NCBI RefSeq assembly: GCF_000021925.1
Contig: NC_011830.1
Span: 3,011,001 to 3,075,000 of the forward strand
From: Desulfitobacterium hafniense DCB-2
GTDB lineage: Bacteria > Bacillota > Desulfitobacteriia > Desulfitobacteriales > Desulfitobacteriaceae
Reading direction: 5' to 3'
DNA length: 64,000 nt
A program made the translations under genes and the position numbers. Of the stretch, positions 17,339-25,931 are shown piece after piece. Position 1 is the first letter of the stretch. Each line of letters starts with the position of its first letter. Under the pieces are notes generated by a model. It worked only from the letters and a program-made list of their open reading frames with translations, made no database searches and was not told the origin of the DNA.

Positions 17339-18343
17339 CTATAGTTTAGGGGTGAGAACAGAGGGATTAACGCAGTGTGGCGGCCGCTGCCCCTGCAAAT
17401 ATGCAAGCAAATTCTGAGCAGCCAGCCGCGCCATTTCCCGACGGGTTTTAACGGTTGCGCTGCCGATATGGGGAAGGGCCACACAGTTCGTCAGAGTCAG
17501 CAAGGGATGATCGGTGGGCAAAGGTTCCTGCTCAAAGACATCAAGGCCGGCTGCATAAATCTTCTGCTGGGCTAAAGCTTCATAGAGATCTTCTTCATTC
17601 ACTATGCCTCCCCGGGCCGTATTGATCAGTATCGAGGTAGGCTTCATGAGCTCCAATTCCCTTTTGCCGATCAGATTGCGGGTCTCGGGAGTATAGGGGG
17701 TCAAAATACAGACAAAATCCGCTTCCTGCAATAATTCGTCCAGTGAACGGTATTCAATCCCCAGGCTTTCTTCCAGCTCCGGCTTGGGGGTCCGGTTATA
17801 ATAGATGATCTTCATATCAAAGCCTTTCGCTCGCTTGACCAAGGCCTCGCCGATTCTCCCCATGCCCACTATCCCTAACGTGGCGCCAAAAATATCCTGA
17901 CCGGCTAAAAGCATGGGGGACCATGTCTTCCAGTGACCTTGACGAAGATATTGGGACGACTCCTCCATACGCCGGGCGGTCATCATCAGCAAGGCAAAGG
18001 TAAGATCCGCCGTCGTTTCCGTCAGCACTCCCGGGGTGTTCGTCACCAGAATATTGCGCTGTGTTGCCGCTTCGATATCGATATTATTGTAGCCCACCGC
18101 CATATTGCTGACTACTTTAAGATTCTTGCCTAAGTCCAGTAAAGAAGCGTCTATAGTCTCTGTCAGCAGACAGTATAATCCATCAACCTCGCGGATTTCC
18201 TGCTCCAAAACAGAGCGCGGAATGGGAGTGTCTTCCTCAGGCCAAACTTTAACCTCACAAACTTCTTCTATTAATGTAAGTATATCTTCTGGAATTTTGC
18301 GTGTAATAAAAACTCTTGGCTTCAAGATTATCCCCCGCTTCAT
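17339..18343 (-). CDS. D-2-hydroxyacid dehydrogenase (glyoxylate/hydroxypyruvate reductase type)
   Basis: NAD(P)H-dependent reductase of about 334 residues. The Rossmann loop is GIVGMGRIGEALVKRA near residue 150. The catalytic residues are visible: Arg in NTARGGIVNE, Glu in DVFEQEPLP and His in LPHIGSA. The KPRVFITRKIPED N-terminus matches glyoxylate reductases. A longer frame to 18430 would run through a terminator hairpin and is rejected. Start is the ATG at 18343 or a TTG at 18325 that has the stronger GGGGGAT ribosome site. Confidence 0.88.
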   Translation of the reverse strand: MKRGIILKPRVFITRKIPEDILTLIEEVCEVKVWPEEDTPIPRSVLEQEIREVDGLYCLLTETIDASLLDLGKNLKVVSNMAVGYNNIDIEAATQRNILVTNTPGVLTETTADLTFALLMMTARRMEESSQYLRQGHWKTWSPMLLAGQDIFGATLGIVGMGRIGEALVKRAKGFDMKIIYYNRTPKPELEESLGIEYRSLDELLQEADFVCILTPYTPETRNLIGKRELELMKPTSILINTARGGIVNEEDLYEALAQQKIYAAGLDVFEQEPLPTDHPLLTLTNCVALPHIGSATVKTRREMARLAAQNLLAYLQGQRPPHCVNPSVLTPKL

Positions 18344-18387
18344 AGTAATTTCCCTTGCTACTGGTTTTAGATTACCATAATCAAGAT

Positions 18388-18419
18388 CAAAATCAAAGAG
18401 CGTCCCCACAGGGACGCTC
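18388..18419 (-). terminator. Terminator after the YjcZ-like genes
   Basis: Perfect 9-bp stem GAGCGTCCC/GGGACGCTC with a 4-nt loop, followed on the minus strand by TTTGATTTTG. Confidence 0.85.
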
Positions 18420-18433
18420 AGGAGAAGCATTGA

Positions 18434-18547
18434 TTAGAAGATTACACCAAGAGCAATCAGGATAAGAATTGCAATAGCGATGATCCCGACACCGGCATAA
18501 CCGCCGAATCCGCCGCCACCGCCGCAGGCGCCACCGTATCCGTACAT
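18434..18547 (-). CDS. YjcZ-family sporulation micro-protein
   Basis: A 37-residue peptide beginning MYGYGGACGGGGGFGGYAG, followed by one hydrophobic helix (VGIIAIAILILIALGVIF). This glycine-rich head plus short membrane segment is the YjcZ/sporulation micro-protein pattern. A GGGGG ribosome site lies upstream (AAAGGGGGATTACGTTT). It is directly downstream of a second such gene and upstream of a perfect terminator, so the two form a small operon. It is probably made in the mother cell or the coat during sporulation; that is inferred. Confidence 0.82.
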   Translation of the reverse strand: MYGYGGACGGGGGFGGYAGVGIIAIAILILIALGVIF

Positions 18548-18592
18548 AAACGTAATCCCCCTTTCCTGACAAGTGTATTTATATCGCTCAAC

Positions 18593-18700
18593 TTAGAATA
18601 CGATGCCCATAGCAATGAGCAGAAGAATAATTACAACAACAATAGCGATTCCAGCGAGATAGTTTGGTCCGCAACCGTCTAAACCTGCACCTAATGCCAT
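18593..18700 (-). CDS. YjcZ-like hydrophobic micro-protein
   Basis: This 35-residue peptide begins MALGAGLDGCGPNYLAG and ends in a hydrophobic helix closing with AMGIVF, much like the LGVIF end of the next peptide, so the two look paralogous. The ATG has CAGGAGGGAAATAAT upstream, a strong ribosome site. It is 45 bp upstream of the other micro-gene and shares its terminator. Its glycine-rich head is shorter and carries a single Cys. Confidence 0.75.
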   Translation of the reverse strand: MALGAGLDGCGPNYLAGIAIVVVIILLLIAMGIVF

Positions 18701-18823
18701 ATTATTTCCCTCCTGTATCTTTAGGCTTTGGAATGTTTTTCCTAGTCTAAATTATGTTGCAGGACGCCAAGGTGTTACTATATTTTGGTATTAATGGCAA
18801 CTATCCTCATGAAAAAAGCAAAT

Positions 18824-18854
18824 AAAAAACCTTTGATCGCTTGATCAAAGGTTT
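18824..18854 (-). terminator. Terminator of the structured RNA
   Basis: A 12-bp perfect stem (18827-18838 with 18843-18854), 4-nt loop GCTT, and a T-run on the minus strand. Confidence 0.9.
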
Positions 18855-19157
18855 CGAGTAAATTATAATCCCGCAAAGCTCCTCCAACGAAGAAGATTTC
18901 CCTGGGTAAAATATTAACTGAGATAGTGAACCGAAACGATGTTGGGCAAACTAACTAAGGATTGAACACATGAGCCTGTTACTCTGGAAAGGTTCTTCGG
19001 ATTCCCACAAAGCGAAAACGTCCAAAAAGCTAAAAATCAAGGTTAAGGATTCAAGTTCTTTAACACCATAAGGATAGACAACTCGAAATGGGTAACCTGT
19101 AAACTCTTAAACCGACTTGGAGGAGCTCTGCGAGAAACTTGACTGAATCTTTTCTTC
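18824..19157 (-). ncRNA. Unassigned structured non-coding RNA, ~330 nt
   Basis: A SigA promoter (19164-19192) and a perfect terminator (18824-18854) define a minus-strand transcript with no convincing reading frame. Its 5' part CGCAGAGCTCCTCCAA pairs with the 3' part TTGGAGGAGCTTTGCG (15 of 16, one G-U), giving a long closing helix around a ~240-nt interior. The interior repeats ATCCTTA three times. It lacks the landmark motifs of tmRNA, RNase P and SRP RNA. A 6S-like regulator is possible, but it is longer than typical 6S RNA. Confidence 0.7.
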
Positions 19158-19163
19158 ACTTTT

Positions 19164-19192
19164 ATAATATAAGGGTTAATAGAAAAAGTCAA
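19164..19192 (-). promoter_or_regulatory. Promoter of the structured RNA
   Basis: On the minus strand TTGACT (19192-19187) and TATTAT (19169-19164) with a 17-bp spacer. Predicted start near 19157. Confidence 0.8.
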
Positions 19193-19270
19193 TACCTAAA
19201 GCCATGTAAATAGTGGAAAATTCAAAATTCAAAAAGATCAGAGATAAGAGTTTACTGATCAGTTGGAGGA

Positions 19271-20029
19271 ATGATGATGAAAGCACAATTCACCTTAACC
19301 CCCAGTGAATCAAAGCGGCTGATTGCCAAAGGAGTAAAAGCTCTACCCATTCTCCGGAAAGCACTGCAAAACCATACGATCATTCTGGCCGGAGGAACTA
19401 CCAATGGGTTTCTTGTGGAAGAACTGCTCAATGAAACCCTTGCAGAAAAAACTCGTTACACTGTAGGCTTAATCGCCGACGGCAAAACCGGAGAAAGCAA
19501 AGAAGAGCAGCGCATCCCTCCCTTTATTATTGCTAAAGGCAAGGCCCTTGATCGCTCGCTCCATTGGAAAGATTTTCTTCCCCAGCTGGAACCGGGAGAT
19601 GTGTTCATTAAGGGAGGCAATGCTCTGGATTCCACCGGATTGGCAGCAGTATTGGTCTCCAATTCCATGGCCGGTACCATTGGCGCGGCTTTAGGCCCCC
19701 TCTATGCCCGAGGTGTCCGGTTGGTCGTTCCCATCGGCCTTGAAAAATTGATCCCCGATGTCCGTGAAGCTGTTGAGTTTATGGCTTCTGCTCCCGCGGA
19801 CACCGCCCTGGGTGCTAAAACCGGCCTCGTCCCTATGCTGGGAGCGACCGTCGTTACTGAAATCACCGCCCTCGAAACCCTTTATCAAGTTACGGCCAAA
19901 TGCATCGGGGCCGGCGGTGTTGCCGGCTCTGAAGGGGCGGTCACCTTGGTTATCGAGGGTGAAGCTGCTGAAGTAGAGAGCGCTCTGTCCCTTATCCAAT
20001 CCTGCAAAGGAGAGCCGCCCGTTCGTTAA
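19271..20029 (+). CDS. Conserved-looking protein of unknown function
   Basis: About 250 residues, not recognised as a named family. It begins with two or three Mets behind GGAGGA; 19277 is as good a start as 19271. The sequence is rich in small glycine-containing loops: ILAGGTTNGFLVEELL, FIKGGNALD, GTIGAALGPLYARG and GAGGVAGSEGAVTLVIEG. This suggests a Rossmann-like or periplasmic-type alpha/beta fold without a signal peptide. It is a single-gene unit with its own terminator. Function cannot be assigned. Confidence 0.8.
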   Translation: MMMKAQFTLTPSESKRLIAKGVKALPILRKALQNHTIILAGGTTNGFLVEELLNETLAEKTRYTVGLIADGKTGESKEEQRIPPFIIAKGKALDRSLHWKDFLPQLEPGDVFIKGGNALDSTGLAAVLVSNSMAGTIGAALGPLYARGVRLVVPIGLEKLIPDVREAVEFMASAPADTALGAKTGLVPMLGATVVTEITALETLYQVTAKCIGAGGVAGSEGAVTLVIEGEAAEVESALSLIQSCKGEPPVR

Positions 20030-20094
20030 GTACGGCAGTGTCCTCTGTCAAGATTTTGAACAATAGCGCCTATACTGGGCGCACCAAGAAAAGG

Positions 20095-20118
20095 CCTTCG
20101 AAAAACTTCGAAGGTCTT
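20095..20118 (+). terminator. Terminator after the unknown protein
   Basis: CCTTCGAA, AAAC loop, TTCGAAGG, then TCTTTT. Confidence 0.88.
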
Positions 20119-20251
20119 TTCGAATTGAACACTTCAGGCAAATCATAAATCATCAGTCGAAAAACTATTTGCATCCAACTCCTCTGTTCTCCTATGAACA
20201 CCCACGGGGTCTCTGGATGTGAATTGATTGGCTATCGCCAAGAATGTTTGG

Positions 20252-21007
20252 TTACTGATACACATGCAAAATAGCTTTAGATACAAACTCGGCAAGCCCC
20301 GGTGACTTTTTGTCCAATGCTTCTTTGTGAATCGAATACGCCTGTCCGATTTTACGAAAAACTGTATCATCGCAGGGAATCCACATATTCAGCAACTCAC
20401 TATAAGCAGCAACCGCCTTTTTGGCCGCTGAACTCTCCGGGCCATCCCTCATGGCTTCGCGAAACTTTAGCATGACATCCCCGCAAAGAGAAATGAGCTC
20501 AGCAAAATCCAAATTCATTATATTCGAGGCGTTTTTTACAAGAGATGCACGGCCCGGTAAGATGCCGCTTTTCACTAACGGAAGAAAAAATTTGCTTTCC
20601 ATTAACCCTCGGATTTCGTTGGCATAGGTTTTCTTCATGGTTTCAAGTCTATTTCTATCAAAATCTCTTAGCATGGAAATATCGAACTCGTCATTCAATA
20701 TTCTGTCAACTGACAGGATCATTTTTTGTAACGCAGATTGTTTGGCCAAGAGAATTTGCTTATGCTGCCGCATGATCTCTTTTTCCATTTCCTTGGGGCT
20801 TTCCAGCAGCAGCCGAATGTCGTCAAGGGAAAGGCCCAGTTCTTTATAAAAGAGAATGCTCCATAAGCGGCGCAAACTCTCCTCATCATATTGGCGGTAG
20901 CCCGATTCTTTCACCGCACTGGGCGGCAACAAGCCGATTTCATCATAATATTGCAAGGTGCGGCGGCTTACGCCGGAGAGCTTACTCACTTCATTGACAG
21001 TTTTCAT
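20252..21007 (-). CDS. MerR-family regulator with TipAS-like effector domain
   Basis: The 251-residue protein has an N-terminal MerR winged helix (NEVSKLSGVSRRTLQYYDEIGLLPP) and a dimerisation helix to about residue 115. The ~130-residue C-terminal domain has the TipAS-type layout that binds antibiotics or lipophilic drugs in Mta and TipA. Start preceded by AAGGAGAAAAGGCA. It is divergent from an MFS exporter, with a TAACGTTGCGT-containing operator between them, so it probably activates the exporter when a drug is bound. Confidence 0.85.
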   Translation of the reverse strand: MKTVNEVSKLSGVSRRTLQYYDEIGLLPPSAVKESGYRQYDEESLRRLWSILFYKELGLSLDDIRLLLESPKEMEKEIMRQHKQILLAKQSALQKMILSVDRILNDEFDISMLRDFDRNRLETMKKTYANEIRGLMESKFFLPLVKSGILPGRASLVKNASNIMNLDFAELISLCGDVMLKFREAMRDGPESSAAKKAVAAYSELLNMWIPCDDTVFRKIGQAYSIHKEALDKKSPGLAEFVSKAILHVYQ

Positions 21008-21044
21008 TGCCTTTTCTCCTTGCTCAGGATTTTTTCAAAAAACC

Positions 21045-21075
21045 TTGACTCGAACGCAACGTTACAGTTTATGCT
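21045..21075 (+). promoter_or_regulatory. MerR-type promoter/operator with 19-bp spacer
   Basis: TTGACT (21045-21050) and TATGCT (21070-21075) are separated by 19 bp, the over-long spacer that MerR activators correct by twisting DNA. The spacer contains, on the minus strand, TAACGTTGCGT (within 21048-21068), which resembles the Mta/TipA-type operator core. Confidence 0.72.
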
Positions 21076-21157
21076 CTCATTATAAGTAAAAGAGGGCGCT
21101 TTGTAAATTAAAGAACACTGGGCATAAGCGCCTGAACAAAATAGGGAGGGTTTATTG

Positions 21158-22579
21158 ATGATGGGTAAGAGTGGAAAGGCTCCGGAACTTGAGCCGATTC
21201 CCAAGAATATCATGAACATTGCTTGGATTTTAGTGCTTGGGGCAATTATGCCACTGCTTGATTCAACAATGGTCAACATTGCGATCAATCACTTGAGTCA
21301 TGATTTCAGTATCGGACTTGATTTAATTCAATGGGTCATTACGGGTTATGTGTTAGCCATGGCAATTTCCGTACCGCTTGCCGGTTGGATGGTTCAACGG
21401 TTCAACGGCAAATGGTTAATGATTGGTGCCAATATCTTATTTTTAGCCGCTTCGATTGCTTCGGGATTCAGCTGGAGTATCCATTCATTGATTATTTTCC
21501 GGGTTGTTCAAGGTTTCAGTGCCGGCTTTATTATGACCTTGGTGACTACCTTGTGTGTCGAAACCGCTGGAAGGGAGCGAATGGGACGTTTGATGTCAAC
21601 CATTGGTATTCCAACGGTCTTGGGCCCAATCCTGGGTCCGGTTATTGGAGCCGTGATTGTCCAATTCTTGTCATGGCGTTATATTTTCTTTGTCAATATT
21701 CCCCTCGGTATTCTGGCCATCACGTTGATGATTTGGAAGCTGCCTGACTTCACGCCGGCAAACATAAAAGCCAAATTCGACTTCATCGGTATCATTTTAT
21801 TGGGCACTGCCTCTGCTGCCTTGATTTATGGAATTACTAAAGCAGCGAAAAGTGCTACATTTAACAACAGCACGACTATCGCTTATGGAGTCGCCGGAAT
21901 CGCCATTTTAGCCATCTACATGATTTACGCTGCTCTCAAAAAGGATCAAGCCATTCTCCCCTTGCACTTGTTTAGGTTGAAAAATTTCAGTGCTGTCATG
22001 GTTGGCTTGTTCCTGGCGGGGATTGCCACCAACGGCCCAATGTTGTTATTGCCTTTGTTTTTCCAAAACATTAAGGGCTTCTCCGTTTTGAACACCGGCT
22101 TGATTTTGATTCCGCAAGGTATCGGTATGCTGATTGCTCGCCCCTTGATTGGTAAGCTAACTGACAAATGGGGTGCGCGTAATGTTGTCTTGGTCAGTTT
22201 GGCTTTGACCATCGTTGGCACGATTCCCTTTATATTCATCAATGAGGCATCTTCACTCTTTGTTGTCAGTCTTGTCTTATTTGTGCGCGGTGTGGGGATC
22301 GGCGGCGTCACTATTCCCATGATGACTGATGCCTACACAGGTATGGTCAAACAAGAAATCGCCCAAGCCAGTGTCGGAACCCGGCTCATGCAAAATATCG
22401 GTGGTGCGTTTGGTTCAGCAGTAATGGCCACGGCCGTCAGCCTTTCAATCCAAGGTAAAACGCCAACGATCCCACTCATGACCACTGCTTACCACGATGG
22501 TTTCATGTTAGCTTTAGTTCTTAGTTTGGTATTAGTCATTCCAAGTTTGTTTTTAACGAACAAGACAGCTAAGCAATAG
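21158..22579 (+). CDS. MFS drug exporter, DHA2 (EmrB/QacA) family
   Basis: About 473 residues with roughly 14 hydrophobic segments, as in the DHA2 branch. Motif D1 is near residue 30 (LDSTMVNIAI), motif A near 70 (GWMVQRFNGKWLM), and motif C near 160 (GPILGPVIGAV). These proteins use the proton gradient to export drugs, dyes or other lipophilic compounds. The ATG at 21158 follows GGGAGGGTTTATTG. It is divergent from, and probably activated by, the MerR/TipAS regulator. Confidence 0.9.
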   Translation: MMGKSGKAPELEPIPKNIMNIAWILVLGAIMPLLDSTMVNIAINHLSHDFSIGLDLIQWVITGYVLAMAISVPLAGWMVQRFNGKWLMIGANILFLAASIASGFSWSIHSLIIFRVVQGFSAGFIMTLVTTLCVETAGRERMGRLMSTIGIPTVLGPILGPVIGAVIVQFLSWRYIFFVNIPLGILAITLMIWKLPDFTPANIKAKFDFIGIILLGTASAALIYGITKAAKSATFNNSTTIAYGVAGIAILAIYMIYAALKKDQAILPLHLFRLKNFSAVMVGLFLAGIATNGPMLLLPLFFQNIKGFSVLNTGLILIPQGIGMLIARPLIGKLTDKWGARNVVLVSLALTIVGTIPFIFINEASSLFVVSLVLFVRGVGIGGVTIPMMTDAYTGMVKQEIAQASVGTRLMQNIGGAFGSAVMATAVSLSIQGKTPTIPLMTTAYHDGFMLALVLSLVLVIPSLFLTNKTAKQ

Positions 22580-23192
22580 TCTATTCAAATGAAATATCAA
22601 CATCAGTATCCGACAATATATGGATGATATGAAATAGATATCTATAATAAAACTTGGTCTTTGGGCAGTTCGCTTTTCTGCTGCAAATGCTCTTGCGATG
22701 TACTTCACCCGTGCGTACTGGCCGAAATTTTCCAAGATATCAAAAGCATCTTTCTGCTATGAGTCTTAACTATAGAATTATCTGAACAAATTTCATATAA
22801 CCTTTTTCAGATGCTTGCGGGCGGGCACCTGTTTTTGTGTTGCCCTAAAACATTTAGTAATTGTTAAAGTCATAAATCAGTGCCTCTGCAAGCACGAGTT
22901 TTAGCTTTACAGAGGCACTGTGAGTTCTTAACTTAATGACATTGACCATAAGGGAGCATATCACTAAGGCAGCCCCTTAAATATAGCAACTCACTAAATG
23001 AAGATAGTTACACTGCTGTAGGGAAAAGATTTATCAGGATTTTCACATTCACCTATTTTCATCACTTTAGTAAAAACTCCCGTAAAGCGCTGCCACATAT
23101 GCATCATGAATCTAGTTAGCCGGAATTGTAGTTTTTCTCCAAATCATCCTCCTGTATTTTAAATACATACAATGTAGCATGGATATTCAAGT
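22580..23192. other. Gene-free AT-rich interval
   Basis: No convincing gene. It holds an 11-bp perfect inverted repeat (CAGTGCCTCTG at 22878-22888 with its complement at 22920-22930, loop 31 nt). A short minus-strand frame near 22650-22735 (ENFGQYARVKYIARAFAAEK) may be a gene fragment. It marks the border between the MFS gene and the AIPR defence gene. Confidence 0.5.
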
Positions 23193-25172
23193 TTATTCTA
23201 GTACATTTACTTTGATTGCTTGTTCTTTCTGCCAACTTTCCTTTGCAGGCAGAATTTCGTAATTGACAGCTTTTCCTACAATTTCTTCAAAATCCAAGTG
23301 ATGGTTTTTTTCGCTGTGAAAAAATATATCATTTGGATTTCTTGAAATGAACCCATAGTACTGTCCGTAACGATCTATACTAATTTTTACAACTTGCCCG
23401 ACTGGTAATAGGGCTACTGTCTCACTATTAGATTTGGTGAGCTTTTCAATGACAAAATCTGTGAATTCCCGACTATCTTTTATTGCAAACTTATAGGCAG
23501 TGCCCTTTTCTTTTATCCACGATTCGCGTAATTCAACGAATTTATCTATTGCGGCTTTGAATTTCTTATCGCTATCTGCGCTATTTATTGCGTTAAGTGC
23601 ATCATTAGCGTATTTATCGATATCTTTTTCACGATTAATGTCTTTTGCTTTTCCGGCATTCTGCAAATAAAAAATAAATAAAATTTGCATCTTAAAATTT
23701 TTAAATTCTCGTTGCGTACTATTGTTACGACGCATATAAGCCTCAAGCCTATTGAGAGAAAGGGCAGAGACATAGTACGGCAGCAAAGACTGAGAATCGA
23801 CAAAGATTCTATTCTCATACAGTTTTAGTAACTTATTCTCATGAATATGCCCGTTATGAGGCTCGGACAAAAATGTACTAACGAAGCCCTGAATCAATTG
23901 TTTAAAAACAGTTTTTTTGTACGGCGGTATATTAGGATGTTGCTTTGAGCGTCGTTCATAAAATAAAGTAACCGAGCCACTTGAATCTTTCATTGATTCG
24001 AAAAAGTCTTCAAGATTCTTATGGAAAGGTTTTGTTATCTCAAACGCTTCGTCATATACAATGTTTTGACGGTTTGTCCCCTTAACTATCCCGTTTGTAA
24101 GACTATCGACCTGTGTCGCAATTATTTTTACAAAAATAACGGCTTCGCTGATATCAACGCCATTTTTCATTGCTACATACAGAGAGTTGCATGTCTGGCA
24201 TCCGTTTACAACTTGCGGGGATTCGAGCAAAATCCTGCCATTCGCAGAAGTAGCGGTTTTGCATACAATCGTTACTCCATTATTGTAAAGTGAAAAATTC
24301 TGCGGTTCATTTTTTAGCGTTTCCGAAATATCCAAATTAACATAAGTATCCCCTTGATAATCGCGCACATTATCATCAAACAGGTTAGACCTAAACAGCC
24401 CATCTTTCGTGGTTAGAATTTTCATAAATTCATCCGCAGTAGCAACTGCAATAAGAAAGTTAGAAACGTCTTTTATCTCGGCTGGCGGCAAACTGCCTAT
24501 GCACTTTAAATTAACAGATAAACTATTATCATTTTCGTCGCTTATGTTTTTCAAGGATGAAGCATCGATGTAATATACATATACTTTTTCGTATGAATTA
24601 AAGAGTGCTATATCCTGCTTGAACCGTTCACCAACAGATGTAATGTTCGCATCATCGCACCAAGTACCCATTGAAACATAATATGTTCTCACGGTAGGTT
24701 GACTCTTCCAACAGGCAATCACATCGTCACTGAATAAAAATTTCTTAATATCCAGCCAACGCTTAACATCTTCATTGGAAGGAGCATACTGTTTTTCGTC
24801 AAGGAAATCTTTCACACCATTTAAAAACTTTAGGATTGCAGTCTGCTCAAACTTTTCCTTATGCTTTGATTGTATAAAGATGAATTCAATTTCTACGTTT
24901 TTGTTGTATTCAAGGATAGATTTAATGTCGTCAATTGATGACACAAAACGTCCGTCAATCTTTACGCATACTCCGTCAATACCTGTATCATTAGCTCCTC
25001 CAATACAAACATCGTCAAGCAAATCAGCATTGGCACTGAAAGCCGCCTGATTATGCATTTTCAATATTGTAAGATTAACGAATTTTTCGAATAGAATGTC
25101 ATCACTATCAGCCAGTTGATAGGAAGTTTTAAATTTGTCGAGCTTCGCTTGTATAATCGGTTGCAGTTTCAT
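23193..25172 (-). CDS. AIPR-family abortive infection protein with C-terminal cold-shock domain
   Basis: The 659-residue protein has the AIPR layout: a nuclease-like N-terminus (DTGIDGV near residue 63 and FIFIQSKHK near 100, a PD-(D/E)xK-type D...QxK arrangement) and the family core NNGVTIVCK near 297 with PQVVNGCQT near 319. Residues ~590-659 look like a cold-shock/OB domain (YYGFI as RNP1, DIFFHSE as RNP2). AIPR proteins act in phage defence, alone or beside restriction systems. The ATG at 25172 has AAGGGGGAATCATA upstream and overlaps a broken regulator's stop as TAATG. AT-rich, likely acquired. Confidence 0.82.
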   Translation of the reverse strand: MKLQPIIQAKLDKFKTSYQLADSDDILFEKFVNLTILKMHNQAAFSANADLLDDVCIGGANDTGIDGVCVKIDGRFVSSIDDIKSILEYNKNVEIEFIFIQSKHKEKFEQTAILKFLNGVKDFLDEKQYAPSNEDVKRWLDIKKFLFSDDVIACWKSQPTVRTYYVSMGTWCDDANITSVGERFKQDIALFNSYEKVYVYYIDASSLKNISDENDNSLSVNLKCIGSLPPAEIKDVSNFLIAVATADEFMKILTTKDGLFRSNLFDDNVRDYQGDTYVNLDISETLKNEPQNFSLYNNGVTIVCKTATSANGRILLESPQVVNGCQTCNSLYVAMKNGVDISEAVIFVKIIATQVDSLTNGIVKGTNRQNIVYDEAFEITKPFHKNLEDFFESMKDSSGSVTLFYERRSKQHPNIPPYKKTVFKQLIQGFVSTFLSEPHNGHIHENKLLKLYENRIFVDSQSLLPYYVSALSLNRLEAYMRRNNSTQREFKNFKMQILFIFYLQNAGKAKDINREKDIDKYANDALNAINSADSDKKFKAAIDKFVELRESWIKEKGTAYKFAIKDSREFTDFVIEKLTKSNSETVALLPVGQVVKISIDRYGQYYGFISRNPNDIFFHSEKNHHLDFEEIVGKAVNYEILPAKESWQKEQAIKVNVLE

Positions 25173-25291
25173 TATGATTCCCCCTTGCCGGTTTGTATTT
25201 GTACAATATCGAATACGTCGCATTGAAGCACCTTGCAGATTTTTACGAGGACGTCAATTTGGATGTTCCGCGAATTTTTTTGATATGGAGG
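25172..25291 (-). pseudogene. C-terminal fragment of a Cro/C1-type HTH regulator
   Basis: The minus-strand frame reads IQIDVLVKICKVLQCDVFDI near its end, the recognisable last helices of small YozG/XRE regulators, then stops in TAATG with the AIPR start. The frame has no start codon and is closed by a stop at about 25294, and the upstream sequence continues in another frame, so the N-terminal half is lost or frameshifted. The overlap suggests that the intact ancestor was cotranslated with, and regulated, the AIPR gene. Confidence 0.6.
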
Positions 25292-25572
25292 TTAACTATT
25301 TCATCAACTGTGCCCCCCAGTACTTTTTGTATGATCTCATACATCTTATTTGCTTTCAGAGATGATCAGATTGCCGTTAGACTACCCATGATCTCATCTT
25401 CTGTGAGTTATAAAGCATTCACGAAGGTTGTTTTTATTTTCGCTTAATGCAATTTGAGCAACAAAATTTAATGTTGCCTCTAAATATTAATCTTATTTAC
25501 ATTATCTCATTTACATTATAGTGCATCTTTTCGGAATATTCTACATATTATTATATTTAAAGGTCTTCTTAA

Positions 25573-25824
25573 AATGTTTTAGGTATTAATGCCATTCTCG
25601 CCGCTGTCCACTTTTACCCACGTCAAAAAATACGCCAGCAAACATCCAGCCAAGATGACTTTATATCATCCTTGTATAAGTTTTTATCTGAAGCTCCAGG
25701 CTGCGAGCTGCGCCGATCCATACGTGCTCATTCGGCAATAGGCGGCAACCCTAAGCTTTATATTCTCTTTAGGTATAGTGGGGATAATCCTGACAGTTTT
25801 CATCTACATTCCTTTATCATCTAA
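25573..25824 (+). pseudogene. Start-less 83-residue open fragment
   Basis: Open frame without a plausible start or ribosome site, containing QDDFISSLYKFLSEAPGCEL and NPKLYILFRYSGDNPDSFHL. The composition looks coding. I do not recognise the family. It is probably the C-terminal remnant of a gene destroyed in this AT-rich patch; it could also be a chance frame. Confidence 0.35.
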
Positions 25825-25931
25825 TGTAAGGTAGAGTAATCCCATTAATATTTTGCAAAAGAAAAGACGTGAAAGCATCATCCTTTCACGTCAAAGCATA
25901 TTTCAACAACAATCCTGCGCCCCCGCTTATA

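Noticed and set aside
18344..18430. Longer 2-hydroxyacid dehydrogenase starting at 18430
   Set aside because: The extension reads through the perfect terminator hairpin of the upstream micro-genes.
18824..19157. tmRNA, RNase P RNA or SRP RNA
   Set aside because: No tRNA-like CCA end, no GAGGAAAGTC or ACAGAA-type conserved regions, and no GGAAG-type SRP apical loop.
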